Below are positions 8,151 to 15,153 of a stretch of 25,861 bases of DNA, one piece after another. The position numbers and the translations under genes were made by a program. Below the pieces are notes generated by a model, which had not been told where the DNA came from, ran no database searches, and saw only the letters and a program-made list of their open reading frames with translations. This stretch comes from Comamonadaceae bacterium (GTDB taxonomy: Bacteria > Pseudomonadota > Gammaproteobacteria > Burkholderiales > Burkholderiaceae_C): NCBI GenBank assembly GCA_947463845.1, contig CANHUM010000001.1:1-25861 (forward strand), written 5' to 3'. The stretch's first letter is position 1. The number at the start of each line of letters is the position of its first letter.

Positions 8151-9767
8151 TCAACCGATCACACGGGTCGCGGTGGCGTCCAGCTTGGGTGGGTTTTCAA
8201 AGGTGTGGAAAGGTGCGGGCGATGGAACTTCCCACTCCAGGCCTTCAGCGGCTTCCCAAGGCTTTTGCGGGGCTTTCTCACCTTTGCCCAGCATGCCAGG
8301 CAGCACGATGGCCAGGAAGAAATAGACCTGGGCAAATCCGAAGAAGAAAGCACCGACCGACGCGATCATGTTGAAGTCAGTGAACTGCATGGGGTAGTCG
8401 GCATAGCGACGTGGCATGCCGGCCAGACCCAGGAAGTGCATCGGGAAGAAAGTGATGTTGAAGGAAATCAAGGACCACCAGAAGTGGATCTTGCCGCGTG
8501 TCTCGTTGTACATCACACCGGTCCACTTGGGCACCCAGTAGTAGAAGCCAGCAAACAGCGCAAACAAGGAACCTGCCACCAGCACATAGTGGAAATGCGC
8601 CACCACGTAATAGGTGTCCTGAAGCTGGATGTCGATCGGCGCCATGGCCAGAATCAGTCCCGTGAAACCACCCATGGTGAACACGAAAATGAATCCCACC
8701 GAGAACAGCATCGGGGTTTCAAACGTCATGGAGCCACGCCACATGGTGGCGATCCAGTTGAAAATCTTCACAGCTGTGGGCACAGCGATCAGCATCGTGG
8801 CGTACATGAAGAACAGCTGACCTGTCACAGGCATGCCGGTCGTGAACATGTGGTGCGCCCACACGATGAAGGACAGGATGGCAATGGAGGATGTGGCGTA
8901 CACCATGGAGGCATAGCCAAACAGCTTCTTGCGTGAGAAAGCAGGCACGATCTGGCTGATGATGCCGAAAGCCGGCAAGATCATGATGTAGACCTCGGGG
9001 TGACCGAAGAACCAGAAGATGTGCTGGTACATGACCGGGTCACCACCACCGGCGGGATTGAAGAAGCTGGTGCCGAAATGACGATCGGTCAGGGTCATGG
9101 TGATCGCGCCGGCCAGAACAGGCATCACGGCGATCAGCAGATAGGCGGTGATGAGCCATGTCCACGCGAACATGGGCATCTTCATCAGGGTCATGCCAGG
9201 CGCGCGCATGTTCAGGATGGTCACGATGATGTTGATCGAGCCCATGATGGAAGAGGCGCCCAAAATGTGCATGGCGAAAATCGCCGCGTCCATCGAAGGG
9301 CCCATCTGCAGGGTCAAAGGCGCGTACAAAGTCCAGCCGGCAGATGGTGCACCACCAGGCATGAAGAACGAGCCCACCAGCATCAAGGAAGCCGGGATCA
9401 TCAACCAGAAGCTGAAGTTGTTCATGCGCGCAAAAGCCATGTCGGACGCGCCGATTTGCAAAGGCAACATCCAGTTCGCAAAGCCCACAAAGGCCGGCAT
9501 GATCGCACCGAACACCATGATGATGCCGTGCATGGTGGTGAATTGGTTGAACAACTCGGGGTTGACCACTTGCAGACCTGGCTGGAACAACTCGGCACGG
9601 ATACCCAGCGCCAGCACACCACCCACCATCAACATGGCAAAACTGAACAACAGGTACAAGGTACCGATGTCCTTGTGGTTGGTGGCATAAACCCAGCGAC
9701 GCCAGCCCGCAGGCGCGTGACCGTGATCGTCATGGGCATGATCGTGATGGTCTAGAACGGCACTCAT
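8151..9767 (-). CDS. ctaD: Cytochrome c oxidase subunit I
   Basis: A 538-residue catalytic subunit of an aa3-type heme-copper oxidase with 12 helices. Heme a ligands are His80 ([11 protein letters not shown]) and His393; CuB ligands are His256, His305 and His306; the heme a3 ligand is His391 (VVAHFHYVL). [15 protein letters not shown] contains the Tyr260 cross-linked to His256 and Glu258, so it belongs to the mitochondrial-like A1 group. The N-terminus carries an unusual run, [11 protein letters not shown], before the conserved [20 protein letters not shown]. An AAGGAAA precedes the ATG. It is preceded by coxB (32-base gap) and followed by the small assembly gene. Confidence 0.98.
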   Translation of the reverse strand: MSAVLDHHDHAHDDHGHAPAGWRRWVYATNHKDIGTLYLLFSFAMLMVGGVLALGIRAELFQPGLQVVNPELFNQFTTMHGIIMVFGAIMPAFVGFANWMLPLQIGASDMAFARMNNFSFWLMIPASLMLVGSFFMPGGAPSAGWTLYAPLTLQMGPSMDAAIFAMHILGASSIMGSINIIVTILNMRAPGMTLMKMPMFAWTWLITAYLLIAVMPVLAGAITMTLTDRHFGTSFFNPAGGGDPVMYQHIFWFFGHPEVYIMILPAFGIISQIVPAFSRKKLFGYASMVYATSSIAILSFIVWAHHMFTTGMPVTGQLFFMYATMLIAVPTAVKIFNWIATMWRGSMTFETPMLFSVGFIFVFTMGGFTGLILAMAPIDIQLQDTYYVVAHFHYVLVAGSLFALFAGFYYWVPKWTGVMYNETRGKIHFWWSLISFNITFFPMHFLGLAGMPRRYADYPMQFTDFNMIASVGAFFFGFAQVYFFLAIVLPGMLGKGEKAPQKPWEAAEGLEWEVPSPAPFHTFENPPKLDATATRVIG

Positions 9768-9799
9768 CTTGATTTCCTTTGATTTGAATACGGTACGGC

Positions 9800-10972
9800 T
9801 TACTTACGGGCAGCCAGAATGTCGGCAGGCTGCACGATTTGCCCGGTCTTGTTGGACCAGTTGTTCTTGGTGTACGTGATCACAGCAGCGATTTCTGTGT
9901 CTGACAGCTGCTTCCAAGCAGGCATGGAGCCGTTGCCAGCACCATTGAGCATGATGGCGATTTGCTTGGATTTGTCGGCATCCAGAACGATGGAAGAGCC
10001 GTCAACGGCCTTGATCGAACCCGCGCCTTTACCGTTGGCCTGGTGGCAAGCAGCGCAGTTGGCTGCATAGACTTTTTCACCGCGCTTGGACAAATCATCC
10101 AGGGCCCAGACTTTGCTCGGATCATCCGCTTTGGCCAACTGCTTTTTCTTTTCTGCTGCAACCCAAGCGGCGTAATCCTCGGCAGACAGGACCTTCACAT
10201 GGATGGGCATGTAAGCATGCTCTTTGCCGCACAACTCCTGACACTGGCCATAAAAGTCACCCGTTTTTTCAGCACGGAACCAGGTGTCACGCACAAAACC
10301 AGGAATGGCATCTTGCTTGATACCGAACGCTGGCACCGCAAAGGCATGGATCACATCGTTGGCTGTGGTGATCACGCGGATCTTCTGTCCGACCGGCACC
10401 ACCAAAGGATTGTCCACTTTGAGCAGGTAGTCGTCACCAGCGGGCTTGCCGGCATCCGACATCACGCGATGGGATGAGTCCAGTGTGGAGATGTAGCTCA
10501 GGCCTTCGCCAGGGCCGTTGATGTAGTCATAACCCCATTTCCACTGGTAGCCCGTGACCTTGACCGTCAGATCGGCATTGGTGGTGTCTTTTTGCGCCAC
10601 CAGTACTTTGGTGGCCGGCAAGGCCATCAAGATCACGATCAGGAATGGCACTGCTGTCCAAACCACTTCGACGGTGATGGATTCCGTGAAGGTTGCGGGC
10701 TTGTGACCCACCGATTTGCGGTGCTTCCAAATGGAATAGAACATCACCGCAAAAACGGCAATGAAAATCACAGTGCAAATGATCAACATGAACCAGTGAA
10801 GCCAATGCTGCTCTTCAGCAATCTTGGTCGCAGGAGGTGCAAAGTTGAGCTGGTTGACTGCAGGGCCACCCGGCAAATCATTGACTGCATGAGCAGCAGT
10901 GGTCAACCACGCGCCAGCAAAAATGCCTGCACGGGACAGCAGCGAAGCCAATTGGCTGGAAATATTCTTCAT
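9800..10972 (-). CDS. coxB: Cytochrome c oxidase subunit II with fused cytochrome c domain
   Basis: A 390-residue subunit with a signal peptide (to about Ala29), two membrane helices (about 59-81 and 104-122), a periplasmic cupredoxin domain and a C-terminal cytochrome c domain. The CuA centre is complete: His209 (VIHAFAVP), Cys244 and Cys248 ([14 protein letters not shown]), His252 and Met255. The heme c site is NCAACH (Cys306, Cys309, His310), with Met350 in NGSMPAW as the likely distal ligand. This is the caa3-like architecture, in which the substrate cytochrome is tethered to the oxidase. ATG at 10972 begins a good signal peptide, so the longer reading frame up to 11128 is ignored. Confidence 0.97.
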   Translation of the reverse strand: MKNISSQLASLLSRAGIFAGAWLTTAAHAVNDLPGGPAVNQLNFAPPATKIAEEQHWLHWFMLIICTVIFIAVFAVMFYSIWKHRKSVGHKPATFTESITVEVVWTAVPFLIVILMALPATKVLVAQKDTTNADLTVKVTGYQWKWGYDYINGPGEGLSYISTLDSSHRVMSDAGKPAGDDYLLKVDNPLVVPVGQKIRVITTANDVIHAFAVPAFGIKQDAIPGFVRDTWFRAEKTGDFYGQCQELCGKEHAYMPIHVKVLSAEDYAAWVAAEKKKQLAKADDPSKVWALDDLSKRGEKVYAANCAACHQANGKGAGSIKAVDGSSIVLDADKSKQIAIMLNGAGNGSMPAWKQLSDTEIAAVITYTKNNWSNKTGQIVQPADILAARK

Positions 10973-11048
10973 GGTTCTCACTAACTTCCAAGACTCTGTT
11001 GAACTCACACTTTTGGCAAAGCGAGTTAACCCGCCATTGCCATCGGCA

Positions 11049-11525
11049 TCACGCAGAACGCAATGCCTTCCTGATTTCGTGCGCCAGCACTCGCCGGAGC
11101 TCAGGACGAACATAACGCCCCACCTCAATCGAGCGACCCTGACCAGACAACTCGATCAGACTCAGATCTCCGGATTTGGGCTCGACCCTCACCCACTGAC
11201 GCTCAAACTCTGCCCGCTCAAGGCGACCGGCCGTTTCCAGCTCCACCACCAAATTGCCGCCATTCAAGGAAATCAATTCGGCATCAGCTGCGTGGCGTGC
11301 ATAGGCCAGAAAAGCCAGACCCACCACGGCAACTTCCAAGCCGGCAAAGGCCAGGACAAAAGTTGCGCCCTGCAGCCAGAAAAACACACCAATTCCCAAA
11401 GAAACGGCACACAAAGACAAATACAAGCAACCCAATTGAATGGGTGTGACCGAGCAATTGCGCTTGAGTCGCCAATGAATGGTGTGTCCAGAGACTTGAG
11501 CAAACTGATAAGCCTGATTTGACAT
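11049..11525 (-). CDS. DUF2244 membrane protein, first gene of the oxidase operon
   Basis: A 158-residue protein with two central hydrophobic helices (about residues 31-52 and 56-75) and a soluble C-terminal half. The N-terminal WRLKRNCSVTPIQLGCLYLSL and the C-terminal VRVEPKSGDLSLIELSGQGRSIEVGRYVRPELRRVLAHEIRKAL match DUF2244, a family of unknown function found upstream of coxB in betaproteobacteria. The gap to coxB is 76 bases with no terminator, so cotranscription is likely. In the 95-base upstream gap the best -10 candidate for this strand is TAAAAT at 11586-11591, but no good -35 sits at 16-18 bases. Confidence 0.85.
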   Translation of the reverse strand: MSNQAYQFAQVSGHTIHWRLKRNCSVTPIQLGCLYLSLCAVSLGIGVFFWLQGATFVLAFAGLEVAVVGLAFLAYARHAADAELISLNGGNLVVELETAGRLERAEFERQWVRVEPKSGDLSLIELSGQGRSIEVGRYVRPELRRVLAHEIRKALRSA

Positions 11526-11620
11526 CCGTCAACTTTCAATAACCTAACACGCGATCAAGCAGTCACTGCGAACAAATTCGGCCGGATTTTACCCGAGAAC
11601 AACACCGCTTTTGACAAATC

Positions 11621-12538
11621 TCAATCTTTGACCGAGATACCCCCATTCGAACGCAGCATATGCCGCATTTGAGCCAGTCCAATTTCTGTTGTCGGTGCCA
11701 ACTTGACCCTGGGCTGCGGCTTCAGTGCATGACCGTAAACGATTTCAAAGCTGACCGACAGACGCCCATCCGCTTGCGGACTGGCCAGCGACATCAAGGC
11801 ATGTGTCCAGTCGCTTTTCCAGGCACGACCTCGCAGTCCCTGAAAACGACTGACGTGCCAATTCCGGCCCAATTCCCGCAACTCCGTCAACAGGCTCTCT
11901 GGTGTCGCATAGGTCAAAGTGATGCGCTCCATGTCCATGACAGGTTCAGCAAAACCAGCTTGCACCAACATGTCACCCCAATCGTGCATATCGGTGTATT
12001 CGTGGGCTGGCGGCGGCCAACCTTCACGGGCATGCACCTGACGTAACTCCTGTAGCGTATCGGGGCCCAGGCAGGAAAACATCAGGAAACCATCCACAGC
12101 CAGCATCTGATGCCAAGATTGCAATACCGCTTGTGGTTCAGGACAGGCGTGCAAATGCATGTTCGCCCACAGCATGTCTGCACTGTGCTCGGGCGGCAAA
12201 CCCACATGTTGCTTGTGACCACGCCCGGACAAGCGCTGCCACCAGTGACGCTCCGTCAGTTGCCGCGCTGCCTGAACGTTGAAAGGATGTTCACAGGCCA
12301 GCCACGCCTGGGCCTGTGGGTAACGCAGCAAAAGAGCCCTGTGCGCAGCGACGCCGCCGCGCAAGGGCTCCCAATGCACCCATTGCCTTGGCTGCAACTT
12401 GATGAAATCCAAACGCTCCTGCATGCGGGAGGCCACCTCTTCATGCAACCAAGGCGATGTGTGGGCAGACAGCGGCCTGGCCAACCATCGGGCAGCGGCG
12501 ACAGGGTCCAGCGATGGCGGTCGAGAAGCTTGAGACAT
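11621..12538 (-). CDS. BioC-like SAM-dependent methyltransferase family protein
   Basis: A 305-residue protein related to malonyl-ACP O-methyltransferase BioC and class I methyltransferases. The second half is well conserved: MLWANMHLH (122-130), FLMFSCLGPDTLQELR (151-166), YTDMHDWGDMLVQAGFAEPVMDMERI (181-206) and SFEIVYGHALKP near the end. The glycine-rich SAM motif I expected around residues 54-62 reads VHWEPLRGG and not the usual D/E-x-G-x-G-x-G, so SAM binding may be altered. I recall the same kind of substitution in Comamonadaceae relatives, which suggests a divergent subfamily and not decay. ATG at 12538 is preferred to upstream codons. It is divergent from comF. The substrate is unknown. 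Confidence 0.75.
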   Translation of the reverse strand: MSQASRPPSLDPVAAARWLARPLSAHTSPWLHEEVASRMQERLDFIKLQPRQWVHWEPLRGGVAAHRALLLRYPQAQAWLACEHPFNVQAARQLTERHWWQRLSGRGHKQHVGLPPEHSADMLWANMHLHACPEPQAVLQSWHQMLAVDGFLMFSCLGPDTLQELRQVHAREGWPPPAHEYTDMHDWGDMLVQAGFAEPVMDMERITLTYATPESLLTELRELGRNWHVSRFQGLRGRAWKSDWTHALMSLASPQADGRLSVSFEIVYGHALKPQPRVKLAPTTEIGLAQMRHMLRSNGGISVKD

Positions 12539-12602
12539 TGAAGAATACAAATGAATAAGGCGCCTACTCCTCAAGCTGCGATCTTTTCTGCTTCGATCGG
12601 CC

Positions 12603-12631
12603 TTGATACGGGGGCATGCGCTGAGTATATT
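12603..12631 (+). promoter_or_regulatory. Sigma-70 type promoter of comF
   Basis: TTGATA (12603-12608) and TATATT (12626-12631) are separated by exactly 17 bases. This is the best-looking housekeeping promoter in the window. A transcript start 6-8 bases downstream would fall at 12637-12639. Confidence 0.65.
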
Positions 12632-12637
12632 GGCAGC

Positions 12638-13369
12638 ATGTGGCCTCACGCTTTCAAGTCAAAGTCATTGGCGTCGGCAACCCACACGACCGAAGGCATG
12701 TGGCGTTGGCTGCCCAGCCGCTGTGCCATTTGTCAGGACTGGCCCAATGGCCCCTTGTGTGAGGCCTGCATCAGTTGTTTCGCCCAACCCCAACACCGCT
12801 GCAGTGGATGTGCGCTGCCGTTGAACACCAATGCCCAGCAATGTTCTAACTGCATCGCCTGCCCTCCACCATTGGACCTTTGCTTGGCCGCTGTCCCTTA
12901 CGCATGGCCTTGGGTGGACCTGATTGCCCGCTTCAAATTTCAACAACAGGCAGGATGGTCCAGCGCTTTGGCCACCTTGATGCTGAGCACCCCCTGGGCT
13001 GAAGACGCCATCGAAAGGGCTGAACTGGTTCTGCCCATTCCCCTCTCCCCCCAGCGACTGGCGGAACGGGGCTACAACCAATCTTGGCAGCTGGCCAAAC
13101 GACTGAGTCCCGACAAGGCCGATGCTGATTTGTTGCTGCGCACCCGCGACACCCCATCACAGCGACATTTGCCTCGCACTGAGCGGCTGACGAACCTGTT
13201 GGGCGCATTCGCAGTGGAGCCCATGCGGGCTGCGACTTTGAGAGGCAAACGGGTGGTGCTGGTCGACGATGTGATGACCAGTGGCGCGTCCATGTACACA
13301 GCAGCCAGGACATTGCGCCAAGCTGGAGCAACTCACATCAGTGGCCTGGTGCTGGCCAGAACCGAATGA
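12638..13369 (+). CDS. comF: ComF family protein (double zinc ribbon and phosphoribosyltransferase domain)
   Basis: A 243-residue protein from the ATG at 12638. The N-terminal zinc-binding region has cysteine pairs at Cys29/Cys32 (SRCAIC), Cys41/Cys44, Cys55/Cys58 (HRCSGC) and Cys69/Cys72. The C-terminal half is a type I phosphoribosyltransferase fold with AELVLPIPLSPQRLAERGYNQS and the PRPP loop VVLVDDVMTSG (206-216). ComF proteins take part in DNA uptake in naturally competent bacteria, but this homologue also occurs in non-competent species. Start choice: ATG at 12551 lies upstream of a strong promoter and is unlikely; ATG 12638 coincides with the predicted transcript start; ATG 12698 has AAGG only one base away. 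Confidence 0.85.
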   Translation: MWPHAFKSKSLASATHTTEGMWRWLPSRCAICQDWPNGPLCEACISCFAQPQHRCSGCALPLNTNAQQCSNCIACPPPLDLCLAAVPYAWPWVDLIARFKFQQQAGWSSALATLMLSTPWAEDAIERAELVLPIPLSPQRLAERGYNQSWQLAKRLSPDKADADLLLRTRDTPSQRHLPRTERLTNLLGAFAVEPMRAATLRGKRVVLVDDVMTSGASMYTAARTLRQAGATHISGLVLARTE

Positions 13370-13426
13370 GATGGCCGCATGGAGGTCATGCCATCACGTG
13401 CATGACACGCAGGCACAATAAGCGCC

Positions 13427-13924
13427 ATGTTTTACATTGTCCTCGTCGAACCCGAAATCCCGCCGAACACCGGCAATGTCATCCGGCTGGCGGCCAACAC
13501 CGGCTGCACCTTGCACCTGGTCGAGCCCTTGGGCTTCTCGATGGATGACAAACACATGCGGCGAGCCGGGCTCGATTACCACGAATATGCTGACTTGCGG
13601 CGGCATGCCAACTGGGAAGCTTTTTTAGCCCAAGAGCAGCCCGCTGCAGATCGCATGTTCGCATTAACCACCAAGGGCAGCACGGCCGCCTTTGGTGTGC
13701 ACTTCAAGCCGGGCGACTGGTTTGTTTTTGGCTCGGAAACCAGAGGCCTGTCGCCCGAACTGCGCGAACGGTTCGCCCCGGCGCAGCGCATCAAGCTGCC
13801 CATGCGTGAAGGCCAACGCAGCCTGAACCTCTCCAACTCAGTGGCCGTCACCGTGTTCGAGGCCTGGCGGCAAAACGGCTTTGCCGGGGCCAGCCCGGCG
13901 CCAGGTGGGGCTCCTCAGGCGTAA
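13427..13924 (+). CDS. trmL: tRNA (cytidine/uridine(34)-2'-O)-methyltransferase TrmL
   Basis: A 165-residue SPOUT-class methyltransferase that modifies the ribose at the wobble position of tRNA-Leu. The three knot motifs are visible: [17 protein letters not shown] (10-26), VFGSETRGL (100-108) and [18 protein letters not shown] (124-141). Length and motif order are those of TrmL and not of the longer TrmH/RlmB group. It lies 57 bases after comF. The end overlaps the convergent MaoC gene by 10 bases (13915-13924). The last 15 residues are a Gly/Ala/Pro tail. Confidence 0.95.
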   Translation: MFYIVLVEPEIPPNTGNVIRLAANTGCTLHLVEPLGFSMDDKHMRRAGLDYHEYADLRRHANWEAFLAQEQPAADRMFALTTKGSTAAFGVHFKPGDWFVFGSETRGLSPELRERFAPAQRIKLPMREGQRSLNLSNSVAVTVFEAWRQNGFAGASPAPGGAPQA

Positions 13925-14370
13925 ATGCGCACCAGCGACTCAGCCGCACACACCGGTTTTTCGCTGCCCTCGCGCTCCACCGTCACGTTCCACTGCAGCT
14001 GCAAGCCGTTGCCCTCGATGGGTGTGGCCGAATACAAATGCAGGTGCGCACGTAACCGGCTGCCCACCGGCACCGGGGCCATGAAACGCACCTTGTTCAG
14101 ACCGTAGTTGACACCCATGCTTTTGGCGCTGACCTGGATGGTTTTGTCAAAGAACTGCGACAACAAGGACAGGGTCAAAAAGCCATGCGCGATGGGGGCA
14201 CCAAAGGGCCCTTGCTGGGCCCTCTCCACGTCAACGTGGATCCACTGGTGATCACCCGTGGCCTCGGCAAACTGGTTGACCTGTTGCTGGGTGATGGTCA
14301 CCCATTCGGTCGCCGCCACGTCTTGGCCGACACACGCGGCCAATTCGGCCAAATTTGCAAATGTTTTCAT
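13915..14370 (-). CDS. MaoC family (R)-specific enoyl-CoA hydratase/dehydratase
   Basis: A 151-residue single hot-dog domain protein. The hydratase motif is [14 protein letters not shown] (34-47), giving the catalytic Asp40 and His45, followed by [14 protein letters not shown] (58-70). NodN-like and PhaJ-like members hydrate trans-2-enoyl-CoA to (R)-3-hydroxyacyl-CoA; the chain length handled here is not evident. ATG at 14370 starts the conserved [14 protein letters not shown] six codons upstream (14388) has a better-placed GAAGG and is a real alternative. The gene stands alone, converging on trmL. Confidence 0.9.
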   Translation of the reverse strand: MKTFANLAELAACVGQDVAATEWVTITQQQVNQFAEATGDHQWIHVDVERAQQGPFGAPIAHGFLTLSLLSQFFDKTIQVSAKSMGVNYGLNKVRFMAPVPVGSRLRAHLHLYSATPIEGNGLQLQWNVTVEREGSEKPVCAAESLVRIYA

Positions 14371-14443
14371 GAGGTGGACTTTATTCACCTGCGCGCCTTC
14401 AGGGTGTCGATGACGTGACACAGCCCGGTGGAACGCATCGGCT

Positions 14444-15055
14444 TCACGAAGGGGGTGCTACCGCGTCGGAATTCATCTGCCGAAGCTCTTCACGCAAACG
14501 CGCCAATTCGGCGCGGTAATGTTCAGCATCGCCGAAATCGGCAAAGCCGTGGTAATGGGCATGTGCCTGCAATCTGCGGCGGGCATGCTTGATCGGGCAC
14601 CAGTATTGTTCGGTCAGGGCCACCACCTCACGGCCATAAGCCATCAGGCCATTGCCGTACGAGCAGTACGCACAGTTGATTTTTTCCAGCCAGTTCAAAT
14701 AGGCCAAGTGTGTGCGGTCGTACACAAAATAGGCAGAACGCCTGACTCGGGGGATGCCACACAAGGGAAAACACACCCACTGGTAAAGCGTGATGAAGGC
14801 GTCGAGCAGCAGCATCGGCAACAACACCGGATAAATGAACGGCACACACAGCACATGCCGCCACTCGGCGGTGAGCACATAACCGAGCAAACCCTCTTTG
14901 AAGCGCTTTTGCTGGGCCAACACCTCTTTTTCAAAGCGCACCTTGTGCTCTTCAAAATCGGCCTGCCACTGCTGGCGTCGATTTTTGGCCTCTTGCTCTA
15001 TGGACGCCTCCAGCTGCTGGATACGGTCCAGAAATGCCTGAATTTGGACGTTCAT
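14444..15055 (-). CDS. Uncharacterised coiled-coil membrane protein with CxxC and CPIKH motifs
   Basis: A 203-residue protein I can describe but not assign. Residues 5-55 form a charged heptad-like coiled coil (LDRIQQLEASIEQEAKNRR). Residues 69-98 are hydrophobic and probably span the membrane once or as a hairpin. A conserved-looking soluble part follows: YFVYDRTHLAYLNWLEKINC, then CAYC (Cys128, Cys131), and QYWCPIKHARRR with Cys153 and His157. These residues could bind a metal. A second short coiled coil (ELARLREELRQM) ends the protein. ATG at 15055 has AGGAG seven bases upstream. It is divergent from the P-type ATPase with a 98-base gap. Confidence 0.75.
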   Translation of the reverse strand: MNVQIQAFLDRIQQLEASIEQEAKNRRQQWQADFEEHKVRFEKEVLAQQKRFKEGLLGYVLTAEWRHVLCVPFIYPVLLPMLLLDAFITLYQWVCFPLCGIPRVRRSAYFVYDRTHLAYLNWLEKINCAYCSYGNGLMAYGREVVALTEQYWCPIKHARRRLQAHAHYHGFADFGDAEHYRAELARLREELRQMNSDAVAPPS

Positions 15056-15153
15056 GGAGTCTCCTGGTGCGGGTGCGGTCAGACAAAGAGACATCCTCCA
15101 TGTCCATTGACACCCGTCAAAACCGGTCGTGATCAGCGCTCTCAAACTGGGCC

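Noticed and set aside
9000..9755. A 251-codon histidine-rich open frame opposite ctaD
   Set aside because: Its composition simply reflects the complement of ctaD codons; there is no motif or ribosome-binding site.
10973..11128. Upstream extension of coxB by 52 codons
   Set aside because: The extension has no signal-peptide logic and overlaps the DUF2244 gene; the ATG at 10972 starts a normal signal peptide.
11612..11634. Plus-strand TTGACA followed after 17 bases by GAGATA
   Set aside because: The -10 is poor and there is no plus-strand gene downstream for about 1 kb; it lies at the end of a minus-strand gene.
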